Positions 24,684 to 33,135 of a stretch of 64,000 nucleotides of DNA are shown piece after piece. The notes beneath the pieces were generated by a model, which did not search any database, was not told the origin of the DNA, and was given only the letters and a program-made list of their open reading frames with translations. Origin of the DNA: Niastella koreensis GR20-10 (lineage in GTDB: Bacteria; Bacteroidota; Bacteroidia; Chitinophagales; Chitinophagaceae); contig NC_016609.1 of NCBI RefSeq assembly GCF_000246855.1, forward strand, positions 6,460,744 to 6,524,743, written 5' to 3'. The position numbers and the translations under genes are program-made. The number at the start of each line of letters is the position of its first letter. Positions within the stretch are counted from its first letter, which is position 1.

Positions 24684-26252
24684 TTAGAACCCACTGTTTT
24701 GGTCTATGTCAATCTCGTTATTGGTATCCAATTCCCGCTGGGGTATTGGCAGCAGGGGCCGGGTTATAATGTTCTGCTGGAGGTCGGTCAGCAGCACGGC
24801 CGGTTTGAACTTTTTATAATGCGCATCGTATTCCGACGCATAGTACCCCTGCATGGTGGTCACAAACTGACCGGTACGCGTAATGTCGAACAGGCGGTGG
24901 TTCTCAAACGCCAGCTCAATCCTTCTTTCATCCAGTAATTTGATAAGGAAGGTAGTACTGGTGATCGCTTCTGTACCTGATGCCGGGTACTGATAAAAAG
25001 CGGCCGAGAAACTACCGGTACCGGGATATACCCCTGCGCCCGCCCGCGTGCGGATGCGGTTGATAATGTCAACCGAAACAGGATCAAAACCCAGCGCTTC
25101 CGCTTTCATCAGCAACACATCGGCAAACCGGATCACCGGGAAATCGTTTTCCGCATCGTTCTTCAACATTACCGGCGACAGGAATTTCTTTACATAATTC
25201 AGCGTATTGTATTTATCAATGGTAGCCGCTTTGCGTTTATCGGCAAAACCTGTTGTGGGAACAATGTATTTGGAAACCATATTATCGGTAGGATAATTCA
25301 ACCCCGAACCGTTCCCGTTTAAAATGGCGCTGCCACTGTTCAATGCGGCAAAGGAATTGGCCATATAATTACCCAGGCCCAGTCCACCCGCCTTATACCG
25401 TACAGCAAAAACAATTTCCTTATTCATTTCATTGCCGATGCTGAACACATCGGCATAGTTGGCCAGCAGGTCGTAACCGCTGTTGTTGATCACATCATCC
25501 AGCAACGGCAGGGCATCGGTTTTGCGGTTAGCGGTGAGGTATACTTTTGCCAGCAGCGATTTGGCAGCCCAGGTAGTTGCCCTGCCCAGGTCTTCCTGCG
25601 CCATGGCGCTGTAGTTTTTCGGCGTCATCCAGTCCTTCGCCGCCTGCAGGTCGGCCGTGATCAGTTTATAACATTCTTCTACGGAGGAGCGGTTGATCGA
25701 TTTCAACGCAGCAGGATCTTCTGACCGGGTAAGAATAAACACCCCGCCAAACAAACGCACCAGGTTAAAGTAGTGGTACGCTCTGATGAACAGGGCCTCA
25801 CCCGCCAGCTGTTTGCGTTGCACGTCGTCCATTTGCGCCGTTGGTTCGCCCAGGGTGATCTGTCCGTTGGCATAATCCACGCCCAGGCTTCTGAGTACAT
25901 AGTTGGCGCTGCGGATATTTTTATAGGTATAGTACCAGTAGTTATACACCTGGCTGTGCGAGGAGTTCTCCAGGTAGGTATTCAAATCGTTCAACTCAAT
26001 ATTGGCTACCGAGGTACTGCCCGGCGATCCCTGTTTGGAAACATCGGACCGCAGTTCGGTCATCATCCATTCTGTTTCCAATGGTTTCTGCATGCCATTG
26101 TAACAACCGGTGAGCGCTACTTTTACTTCGTCATAATTATGGTAATAGTTCTCAACCGTTACATTCGATTGTGGTTTAAGATCTATGATCCTGTTACAGG
26201 CGCCAAGGCCTGCAACGAGTGTTATTATAGAGAGTTGTTTGAACCAATTCAT
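24684..26252 (-). CDS. SusD-family alginate-binding lipoprotein
   Basis: The 522-residue product has a lipoprotein signal GLGAC (cysteine 19), the N-terminal NYYHNYDEVKVALTGCYNGMQ region, RKQLAGEALFIRAYHYFNLVRLFGGV in the TPR-like part, RFADVLLMKAEAL and LLDERRIELAFENHRLFDITRTGQF at the C-terminus, all in SusD order. It pairs with the SusC encoded 26 nt upstream. Given the PL6/PL7/PL17 genes downstream, its ligand is inferred to be alginate or its oligomers. Confidence 0.93.
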   Translation of the reverse strand: MNWFKQLSIITLVAGLGACNRIIDLKPQSNVTVENYYHNYDEVKVALTGCYNGMQKPLETEWMMTELRSDVSKQGSPGSTSVANIELNDLNTYLENSSHSQVYNYWYYTYKNIRSANYVLRSLGVDYANGQITLGEPTAQMDDVQRKQLAGEALFIRAYHYFNLVRLFGGVFILTRSEDPAALKSINRSSVEECYKLITADLQAAKDWMTPKNYSAMAQEDLGRATTWAAKSLLAKVYLTANRKTDALPLLDDVINNSGYDLLANYADVFSIGNEMNKEIVFAVRYKAGGLGLGNYMANSFAALNSGSAILNGNGSGLNYPTDNMVSKYIVPTTGFADKRKAATIDKYNTLNYVKKFLSPVMLKNDAENDFPVIRFADVLLMKAEALGFDPVSVDIINRIRTRAGAGVYPGTGSFSAAFYQYPASGTEAITSTTFLIKLLDERRIELAFENHRLFDITRTGQFVTTMQGYYASEYDAHYKKFKPAVLLTDLQQNIITRPLLPIPQRELDTNNEIDIDQNSGF

Positions 26253-26278
26253 AATTCCAGATTTTTCAAATGGCCACG

Positions 26279-29200
26279 TTAAAAATTAATGTCTATCCCC
26301 AGGGTTACGGTTCTTCCTATCGGAAACCCGCCGCGCTGGTAACCGTCTATCAGCGGCGAAGAATAGGCGCCGGAGATTGTTCTGGCTTCCGGATTGATAC
26401 CCCGATACGATTTTGACATCATGTAAAACAGGTTCTCACCGGCGGCATACATGCGAATACCGTTTAACTTCAATCGTTTTACCTGTTTGGCTGGTAAGGA
26501 GTAACCAAGCATGGCGCTGCGCAAGGCAACATAGGAACCATCTTCAATTACATAATCGGTCAGCATCCAGTCGCTGCCCGTGCTGGAATACGGCGTTTTA
26601 CCATCACCGGGGAAAGCAGCGCTCACCCAGCGGCCGGCCGTGTTGAAATTTTTATTGTACCATTTTGATTCGTTGTAATACGCATCGCCGTTCAGGATAC
26701 TGGCGCCCTGTACGCCCTGGATCACAAAGCTGAGGTCGAACGATTTGTATTTGATCGTATTGGTAACGCCCCAGGTAAAATCAGGAAAGGGTTTGCCCAG
26801 CACGGTGCGGTCATTCTCATCTATGATCTTGTCGCCGGTCACGTCTGCAAACTTCAGCCCGCCGGCTACAAAGTATTTCGACATGGCGCTGGAATAACCG
26901 GCCGCTTTTGCATCTGCAATTTCCTGGTCAGATTTCCATACGCCATCGGTTTTGTAACCAAAGAACTGTACGGAGGGGCTGCCCACTACAGAGGCATATA
27001 TTTCGTTGCGTTCGCCATAATTATATTGATAGGGTTCGCCGCCCATTTGCAACAACTTATTGCGGTTACCCGAAATGTTGAGGCTGGTTGACCATTGCCA
27101 GTTCTTATTGCGCACATTCACCGACGATACTTCCAGCTCCATCCCCTGGTTGCGCACTTTACCAATGTTATTCCAGTATTGATTAGAACCGGAGAATGAC
27201 ATGGCGGCCTGTTTGTACAAGAGACGATCGGTTGTGCCATTATAATACTCGATGCTGGCGGTAATGCGGTCGCCAAACAACCCGATATCGATGCCCGCAT
27301 CGTACTGGAAGGTGCGTTCCCAGGTAAGTACGTTGGGCAGCACATCGTTGTTGGCGGCCAGGCCACTGGTCATTGTTCCGGTACCGGCGCCAAAAGAATA
27401 ATTGGCCAGGTTCAGCAGCTCGAGGTACGAGAAGGGTTCAATTTTATTATTACCGGTTGCGCCATAACTGCTGCGGATCTTCAGGTTGCTTAACCAGTGC
27501 AGGCCCTCCATAAACGGTTCACCACTGATGCGCCAGCCGGCCGATACTGCGGGAAAGTAACCGTACTTCTTACCCGCGGGAAAATAACCGCTGCCATCGG
27601 TACGCATACTGGCCGAGAACAAATACTTGCCATCATAGTCATAGGTGACCCTGCCCAGGTAAGACAACAACCCGATCGGTGTTTTTTGGGTGTATGTATT
27701 GGACAAATCAATCGACGAGGTCTGGTTTAGGGTTTGAATATCGTCGCTGGGCAGGTTCAATCCTGTGAGCTGGCTTTCATTGATATTGGTCTTTTGCGCA
27801 GTGAAACCTACTACTGCAGCAATGTTGTGTTTATTTTTTATGCTGGTGTTATAGTTCAACGTGTTCTCCCATAACAGGTCGATGTACTTTTTGGAATAGT
27901 TAGTACCCTTATTTACATCGCCGTCAGCTTTCGCGTTCTTTTTTGAAAAGCTGTTTGTCTCCACATAATTGAAGTACGCGCTGGCCGAAGTTTTGGCCGA
28001 CAAACCTTTCATCAGGTCAACAGTAAGATCGGCGCCTGTCAATACCCGGTAGTTATCGGTAAAACTGCTGTTCCGGTCAGCAATTGACTTAGGGGTATTG
28101 TTGCTGCTGGAGAAGGGGATCACCTTGCCATCGGTTACGCCGGGGTCGGTGGCGCTGTTGTAGTAAGTGCCATCGGGCATATAGCCCTGGTAAATGAGAT
28201 TGCTGAAATGCCCGGCCTGTGCCCAGTCGCCCGGTTGCAGGTTGGCCCATTGCGGATTTTGTTTTACAAAGGCGGCCGTAGCAGCGGTATGTTTTACCGG
28301 CAGGCCGGAATAAAAGCGATAGTAATCGGTAAAGTTGGCAGCAGGAGCTTCAGCCCTTGAGTAAGAGGGGTTGAAATTTACATTGAACTTCACTTTCGGG
28401 CTCAGGTTCCCATCGATCCTTGTTTTAAAGTTCATCCGGTTCAGCGAGCTGTGCGCCATAATGCCCTGGTCGCCCTGGTAATTGCCCGACACATAATAAC
28501 GCAGGTCTTTACCACCGGATACGCCTAACTGCACATTGTAGATGGAGGCGTTTTGCATAGCTTCATCCTGCCAGTTGGTGCCATCGCCATTGCGCAGCAC
28601 GCTTTCCACCAGGTACCGCGCTTTTTCCTGCGGAGTGAGGAGATTTTGGTTACTGGCAGTTACGGTAGGGTCTTTGGCGCGCATGGCCGCTTCGTTGTAC
28701 ATTTTCTCCGTGTACTCCGTAGTGCTCATGATGGGGTTCAGCTTGTAGGGTGATTTCACGCCGTAATAAGCTTTCAACCCATATTTGGGCCTGCTGGATT
28801 TGCCGCTTTTGGTTGTAATGATGATAACGCCATTGGCCCCGCGCGAACCGTAAATGGCCGCCGATGCCGCGTCTTTCAACACCTCTATGGATTCCACATC
28901 AAACGTACTCACCATCGCTAACCCATCAGGTACGGGGTGACCATCCACTACCACCAGCGGGTCGGCATTGGCGCTGATGGAACTTAAACCGCGCACGCGA
29001 ATGCGGGGGCTCGATTGTACCTCGGAGCTAACATTCTGAACAGTTACCCCGGCAATTTTACCAATGAGGGATTTATCTAAACTGGAGGTAGGAATTTCGT
29101 CGAGGTTTTCGTTCTTCACTTTTGACACCGCGCCGGTAAGGTGCGATTTGCGTTGCTGGCCATACCCGATCACCACAATATCATCGAGCACCGCCGCCTG

Positions 29201-29530
29201 CACCTGCATTTGAATGGTGATGCTGGTTTTGCCATTCAGGTCAACCACCATGGCTTTATAGCCCACGGCGCTGGCCATTAATCTGGCTTTGGCACTATTT
29301 ACTTTAATGGAGAAGATTCCTTTGTCGTCGGAGCTAACGCCTGCGTTTTTGGAACCAAACACCGTGATGGACACACCCGTGATTGGTTTACCAGTTTTTT
29401 CATCGGTGATCTTTCCTTCTACCGTTTTCTGCGCCAGGGCTAGTAGACTGATAAAAAGAAAAAGGGTGGTTGATAAACAGCGCTTTAGCAGTCTGTTTTT
29501 TGGGGTCGTCATTGGCAGTTTGTTTTGCAA
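26279..29530 (-). CDS. SusC-family TonB-linked transporter of the alginate locus
   Basis: The 1083-residue protein has a signal peptide (FLFISLLALAQ), a carboxypeptidase-regulatory-like domain (KTVEGKITDEKTGKPITGVSI), a TonB box region (VLDDIVVIGYGQQRKSHLTGAV), a plug with LVVVDGHPVPDG and SAAIYGSRGANGVIIITT, and a barrel ending TLGIDINF. A second ATG at residue 7 (29512) is an equally good start. It is the first gene of the alginate operon; its promoter and twin operators are at 29566-29619. It imports alginate oligosaccharides across the outer membrane with its SusD. Confidence 0.94.
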   Translation of the reverse strand: MQNKLPMTTPKNRLLKRCLSTTLFLFISLLALAQKTVEGKITDEKTGKPITGVSITVFGSKNAGVSSDDKGIFSIKVNSAKARLMASAVGYKAMVVDLNGKTSITIQMQVQAAVLDDIVVIGYGQQRKSHLTGAVSKVKNENLDEIPTSSLDKSLIGKIAGVTVQNVSSEVQSSPRIRVRGLSSISANADPLVVVDGHPVPDGLAMVSTFDVESIEVLKDAASAAIYGSRGANGVIIITTKSGKSSRPKYGLKAYYGVKSPYKLNPIMSTTEYTEKMYNEAAMRAKDPTVTASNQNLLTPQEKARYLVESVLRNGDGTNWQDEAMQNASIYNVQLGVSGGKDLRYYVSGNYQGDQGIMAHSSLNRMNFKTRIDGNLSPKVKFNVNFNPSYSRAEAPAANFTDYYRFYSGLPVKHTAATAAFVKQNPQWANLQPGDWAQAGHFSNLIYQGYMPDGTYYNSATDPGVTDGKVIPFSSSNNTPKSIADRNSSFTDNYRVLTGADLTVDLMKGLSAKTSASAYFNYVETNSFSKKNAKADGDVNKGTNYSKKYIDLLWENTLNYNTSIKNKHNIAAVVGFTAQKTNINESQLTGLNLPSDDIQTLNQTSSIDLSNTYTQKTPIGLLSYLGRVTYDYDGKYLFSASMRTDGSGYFPAGKKYGYFPAVSAGWRISGEPFMEGLHWLSNLKIRSSYGATGNNKIEPFSYLELLNLANYSFGAGTGTMTSGLAANNDVLPNVLTWERTFQYDAGIDIGLFGDRITASIEYYNGTTDRLLYKQAAMSFSGSNQYWNNIGKVRNQGMELEVSSVNVRNKNWQWSTSLNISGNRNKLLQMGGEPYQYNYGERNEIYASVVGSPSVQFFGYKTDGVWKSDQEIADAKAAGYSSAMSKYFVAGGLKFADVTGDKIIDENDRTVLGKPFPDFTWGVTNTIKYKSFDLSFVIQGVQGASILNGDAYYNESKWYNKNFNTAGRWVSAAFPGDGKTPYSSTGSDWMLTDYVIEDGSYVALRSAMLGYSLPAKQVKRLKLNGIRMYAAGENLFYMMSKSYRGINPEARTISGAYSSPLIDGYQRGGFPIGRTVTLGIDINF

Positions 29531-29565
29531 TCGTTGATGAAATGGTCGGTTTCAGTCACAAAAAA

Positions 29566-29591
29566 TTGGTTAACCAATATTGGTTGACCAA
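29566..29591 (-). promoter_or_regulatory. tandem GntR/FadR-type operators
   Basis: TTGGTTAACCAA (29566-29577), a perfect 12-bp palindrome, and TTGGTTGACCAA (29580-29591), one base off. They are centred 14 bp apart. The second overlaps the -7 element of the promoter, and the first covers the likely start point. The shape fits the TGGTnnACCA consensus of the FadR subfamily, of which one member is encoded in the same operon. Confidence 0.75.
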
Positions 29592-29619
29592 ATATAGAGT
29601 ATACTCCACACTAAGCAAA
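29589..29619 (-). promoter_or_regulatory. Bacteroidota-type promoter of the alginate operon
   Basis: Read on the minus strand: TTTG (29619-29616), 19 nt, TATATTTG (29596-29589). This matches the TTTG-N19-21-TAnnTTTG consensus exactly. The start point would be near 29582, giving a leader of about 50 nt. Confidence 0.75.
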
Positions 29620-29734
29620 TTTATTTTAGTGAATTATGCGATATGGGAGTGAAGGAAATGTCTAAAGAACTGATAATATGCTAATTGAAAAACAAAAACG
29701 TTTTACAGGAACGTCCCGGAAAGGCGTTTTAAAT

Positions 29735-29785
29735 TAAAAAGGGTGAATCCTGGCCAGCTGCCGGGGACTCACCCTTATTTAAAAC
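29735..29785 (-). terminator. intrinsic terminator of the 30-48 kb minus-strand operon
   Basis: AAGGGTGA (29739-29746) pairs with TCACCCTT (29769-29776), with further pairing inside (TCCTGGC/GCCGGGGA). On the minus strand it is followed by TTTTTAATTTAAAA. It lies 37 nt past the DUF4434 stop codon and before the alginate promoter. Confidence 0.85.
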
Positions 29786-29812
29786 ACTAAAACTTACAAC
29801 GTATAAAGCATG

Positions 29813-30748
29813 TTACTTTAAGCCAGCAATATATTCGCGGTACCGGTTATACAGATGGCCGGCCTGCAGGTAGGCTGACTGCGGGCTCATAAAATGTGAA
29901 AACTCAAATGTGATCGCCTTATCGTACCCGGCGCGGCGCGCCGCTTCCAGCTTCAACCGCAGTTTTTCAAACTTGATAGGCAGAAATTTTATCGGCATAT
30001 CCCGGTCGAACGATTCTGCATTCGTCCAGCATTGCAGGCCAAACCGGTCGGCCATTTTTTTATTGATGGCAAAAAAATCGTCCAGCTCATGGTAATCTAT
30101 ATGCCCGTCCTGGAAGGCCACTGCATCAACAGCGCCCTGGATGCCGGCAAAGATCTCGCTCCATTCCTGCTCATGCTCCTTTATAGAAACCGCATCTTCT
30201 TTAGTGAGTGTGGAAGATGCCGCCATCACTGCTTTCTTCCCATCTATCCAGGGCGAAATAAGGGTGGGCAGCCCATTGCTCACCTGTTTGCATTGCAGCC
30301 CCAGGGTTTTAAATGCCTCGGTAGCGCCTTTCGTTTTCCGGCTTATTTCCATGCTCAGGTACCAGCCTTTGAAACTTTTATGATGACCATATTGTTTCCA
30401 TACTTCGTCTATTACAAACCGATTGCTGTCAATTTCATGTTGCATATTGCAGGTATCCCAGTACTTACCACTATCGTATAAGCCAAAATAAAAGTTCATC
30501 CCCAGTTCATCGGCCAGCTGCAGGAACAACTGCACCAGATCAACCGGTGGTTTATAACAACCCTGTTCGTTTATTAAATAAACAGAGGGGTATGTAATGA
30601 ACCGGCGGTAGCCACTGCGAATTAAAATAACGGTATCTATACCAATGGCCTTCATGTATTCAAAATCGCGCCGCCATTCATCAGCGCCCCAGTTTTGATG
30701 GGGAATGTCGTGACTGATCTCATCTATAAAGGTGCCCGTGATCTTCAT
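29813..30748 (-). CDS. DUF4434-type TIM-barrel protein
   Basis: The 311-residue cytosolic-looking protein (no signal peptide) matches the DUF4434 pattern: KITGTFIDEISHDIPHQNWGADEWRRDFEYMKAIGIDTVILIRSG at the start, NFYFGLYDSGKYW, GWYLSMEI and a late GYDKAITFEFSHFMSP. DUF4434 proteins are thought to be glycosidase-like TIM barrels; activity is unproven to my knowledge. Candidate carboxylates are Glu in GWYLSME and Glu in ITFEFSH. It is the last gene of the operon. A cytosolic enzyme here would act on an imported product of the sugar symporter. Confidence 0.75.
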   Translation of the reverse strand: MKITGTFIDEISHDIPHQNWGADEWRRDFEYMKAIGIDTVILIRSGYRRFITYPSVYLINEQGCYKPPVDLVQLFLQLADELGMNFYFGLYDSGKYWDTCNMQHEIDSNRFVIDEVWKQYGHHKSFKGWYLSMEISRKTKGATEAFKTLGLQCKQVSNGLPTLISPWIDGKKAVMAASSTLTKEDAVSIKEHEQEWSEIFAGIQGAVDAVAFQDGHIDYHELDDFFAINKKMADRFGLQCWTNAESFDRDMPIKFLPIKFEKLRLKLEAARRAGYDKAITFEFSHFMSPQSAYLQAGHLYNRYREYIAGLK

Positions 30749-30760
30749 AATGCACTATAA

Positions 30761-31630
30761 TTATTTTTCCTTGTTAAGCATGAAGTGGGTTGCTTTTATT
30801 TTGTGTTGGATGGCCTGCTGCATGAACCTGTTCATTTCCGTAAACTTGCGGAACATATAGTTGCTTACTTCATGGCCGCTCTCCTGGTACGAATACAACA
30901 CTACCGGCCAGTTTCTTTTTTGCAGGTCATCGTACAGGGTACGCGCGCCAAACATAATCATCCAGCCGGGGTCAACCGCTTTACAAAAGTGGTGGGCGGC
31001 TGTTGTATATGGTACCAACTGATCATTGATACCATGCATCATAAAAAGTGGCACGGGTACATGGTTGTATACCCTGTTTATGTCGAGCACAGCACCGGAG
31101 AATGACAGTACACCCGCATACCGGAACGTTTTGTACAGATCGTAAGCGGTATCCTGTTTACGCGTAAAAGGATTGAACACCAGGTTCAACACGGTTTCTG
31201 CACCGGCACTGCTGCCGGCGATAAAGAGTTTTGAAGTGTCAACCTGTAATTCAGCGGCATGGTTTATCAAATAGCTGGTTGCATCACGTGCATCTTCCAC
31301 CGCCTGTTGCACCGCTTTTAATTTTTCCGGCACCCCTATATCGCAGCCAAAGCTTTTCCCTTTCAGGTATAACCGGTATTTAATTACAAATACATTATAC
31401 CCCAGCTTTGTAAGGCCATCTGCCATCGGTTGCTGGTTTACGGGATCACCACCAGTAAATGCCCCGCCATGTACAAACAGCACCGACATCCCATTGGGCT
31501 TTGTAACCGGTTTATACCAGTCGAACCACAGGGTGCTGGTATCTTTTTCGGCATAGGTAATACGTACCGGCTTTTGCGCCTGAATTGCCAATGCACTCAA
31601 CAACAAAGCAAGCACCACATACAGTTTCAT
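30761..31630 (-). CDS. secreted alpha/beta-hydrolase, esterase type
   Basis: The 289-residue protein has a signal peptide (to AIQAQ) and a BD-FAE/acetyl-esterase-like fold: HGGAF (54-58), GSSAG (139-143, Ser141), a late GINDQLVPY acid region and the SGHEVS histidine. It lies between the DUF4434 and SGNH genes with gaps of 12 and 3 nt. Together with the two SGNH proteins it makes three esterase candidates in one operon, so the substrate is probably heavily acylated. Peptidase-like activity cannot be excluded. Confidence 0.82.
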   Translation of the reverse strand: MKLYVVLALLLSALAIQAQKPVRITYAEKDTSTLWFDWYKPVTKPNGMSVLFVHGGAFTGGDPVNQQPMADGLTKLGYNVFVIKYRLYLKGKSFGCDIGVPEKLKAVQQAVEDARDATSYLINHAAELQVDTSKLFIAGSSAGAETVLNLVFNPFTRKQDTAYDLYKTFRYAGVLSFSGAVLDINRVYNHVPVPLFMMHGINDQLVPYTTAAHHFCKAVDPGWMIMFGARTLYDDLQKRNWPVVLYSYQESGHEVSNYMFRKFTEMNRFMQQAIQHKIKATHFMLNKEK

Positions 31631-31633
31631 ACC

Positions 31634-32368
31634 CTATAAATATTTTTTCTTCTTTAGAAAATCAACCCATAACACATAACCAGCCGGCCGCAGGTGAATG
31701 CCATCAGCCGTCAATTCTTTTTTCAGATCGCCATTGGCATCGGCAAACAACTCATGCAAATTGATATAAGGTACATGATATTGCGCCGCCACCTGTTTTA
31801 TTCCTTCATTCAACTGCAAAATACTGTCCTTCTTGTTTTTCAGGTAGGCTTCTTTTGTGTAGGGTTCATACAGGGGCAATACACTCTGCACGTAGATCTT
31901 TGTTTTTGGCGTATGACTGGTAAGGTAACTTAAGATGCGGTGATAGTTATTAAGGATCACTTCTTTTGGCAATCCCCGGCTGAGGTCGTTTATCCCGATC
32001 AACAAAAACAATTTCTTCGGTTGTGCGTTGGCCACTCCTTCCAACCGGGCCAGTACACCAAAGGTATTATCGCCTCCAATACCCCGGTTCATAATGGGCT
32101 GGCCGGGCAACAACTCACCCCAGGCACCCCGCTCAGTAATACTATTCCCTAAAAATACAATGGCATTTTTAGGTGGGGTAAGACTGTTGAAGAGCTCCAT
32201 ACGGCCCTGGTAATAGGTATTGTTGTAGTTACTGTCTATTTTCCTGGGTTGATCCTGAGCCAAAGCTGGCAGCCCCAGAAATAATAAGAGGCTTATTCGG
32301 GAAACGTGAAAACCGCTAAACGCAAAACGCTTAACGCTGAACGCAAAAACAATAAGAGATCGAAACAT
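31634..32368 (-). CDS. SGNH/GDSL-family esterase (copy 1)
   Basis: From the ATG at 32368 the product has 244 residues. The SGNH blocks are FLGNSITERG (nucleophile Ser), NRGIGGDNTFG (Gly), LIGINDLSRG (Asn) and TADGIHLRPAGY (Asp/His). The SGNH fold covers sialate and other carbohydrate O-acetylesterases. It ends LKKKKYL, like its neighbour, so the two are tandem paralogues. Its signal-peptide codons carry a 7-bp repeat (32304-32350) encoding VFAFSVKRFAFS. An upstream ATG at 32398 would add ten residues and is less likely. Confidence 0.87.
   Translation of the reverse strand: MFRSLIVFAFSVKRFAFSGFHVSRISLLLFLGLPALAQDQPRKIDSNYNNTYYQGRMELFNSLTPPKNAIVFLGNSITERGAWGELLPGQPIMNRGIGGDNTFGVLARLEGVANAQPKKLFLLIGINDLSRGLPKEVILNNYHRILSYLTSHTPKTKIYVQSVLPLYEPYTKEAYLKNKKDSILQLNEGIKQVAAQYHVPYINLHELFADANGDLKKELTADGIHLRPAGYVLWVDFLKKKKYL
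32304..32350. repeat. period-7 array inside the SGNH copy 1 signal-peptide codons
   Basis: On the coding strand the units are GTTTTTG, CGTTCAG, CGTTAAG, CGTTTTG, CGTTTAG, CGGTTTT, CACGTTT. They encode most of the N-region and part of the hydrophobic core of the signal peptide. Confidence 0.7.
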
Positions 32369-32427
32369 ATAATAAACTTTAAAGACCCATCCTGACAATG
32401 GGGTTGCATTTTATAATTGTCAATTGG

Positions 32428-32454
32428 CTTCTCCCCCTTTAGGGGGCCGGGTGG
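32428..32454. repeat. GC-rich REP-like element after SGNH copy 2
   Basis: CTCCCCCTTTAGGGGG followed by CCGGGTGG. It directly abuts the stop codon of SGNH copy 2 (32455). It is related to 22085-22122 and 36458-36497. Confidence 0.65.
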
Positions 32455-33135
32455 TTACAGATACTTCTTCTTTTTTAAATACGCTGCCCATGCCAGATAC
32501 CCCGCCGGCTTGCAATGCAGGCCATCGGTGGTATAGGGTGCGGGCATTTGCCCCTTTTCATCAACAAACACCTCATGGTACAGGTCAATGAACGGACAAT
32601 TATACTTTTGCGCTACCTGTTTCAACCCGTCATTCAATCGCCGGATCTTTTCATTACTGATCTTTGCATAGATGTTAGCCAGCATGGGCTCCGCCACCGG
32701 CAATACACTTTGCAGATACAGGGTTGATTTTGGCAATGCCGTTCTTAACGTGGCCGCTATACGGTCATAATTGGCTACAATATATTCAATGGGCACACCG
32801 CGTTTCAGATCATTTACGCCAATCAGCAAAAAGATCTTTACCGGTTTCAATGCTATTACCTGGTTCAGGCGGTTGTATACGCCCCAGGAATTATCGCCAC
32901 TGATGCCCCTGTTCACTACATTTATGCCGGGCAGGATCTCACTCCAGGGACCGGCTTCCGTTATACTGTTTCCCAGGAACACCACAGGCTTTGGCGCAGG
33001 GTGCAACTGATCGAAGAACTTCATCCGTTCTACATAATAACCATTGGCATAACTGCTGTCAACCGGTTCTGTTTGCGCCAATGCAGCGCCCGCAGCCATC
33101 ATCAGGGTGAGTAAAAGGATCAAACGTTGTTTCAT
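32455..33135 (-). CDS. SGNH/GDSL-family esterase (copy 2)
   Basis: The 226-residue secreted protein has a signal peptide to AALAQ and SGNH blocks FLGNSITEAG, NRGISGDNSWG, LIGVNDLKRG and TDGLHCKPAGY. Side by side with copy 1 it is clearly homologous over the whole length, with roughly half the residues shared by eye and the same LKKKKYL end. Both keep all catalytic residues, so they may act on different acyl positions. The start ATG overlaps the symporter stop by 4 nt (ATGA), which indicates coupled translation. Confidence 0.88.
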   Translation of the reverse strand: MKQRLILLLTLMMAAGAALAQTEPVDSSYANGYYVERMKFFDQLHPAPKPVVFLGNSITEAGPWSEILPGINVVNRGISGDNSWGVYNRLNQVIALKPVKIFLLIGVNDLKRGVPIEYIVANYDRIAATLRTALPKSTLYLQSVLPVAEPMLANIYAKISNEKIRRLNDGLKQVAQKYNCPFIDLYHEVFVDEKGQMPAPYTTDGLHCKPAGYLAWAAYLKKKKYL

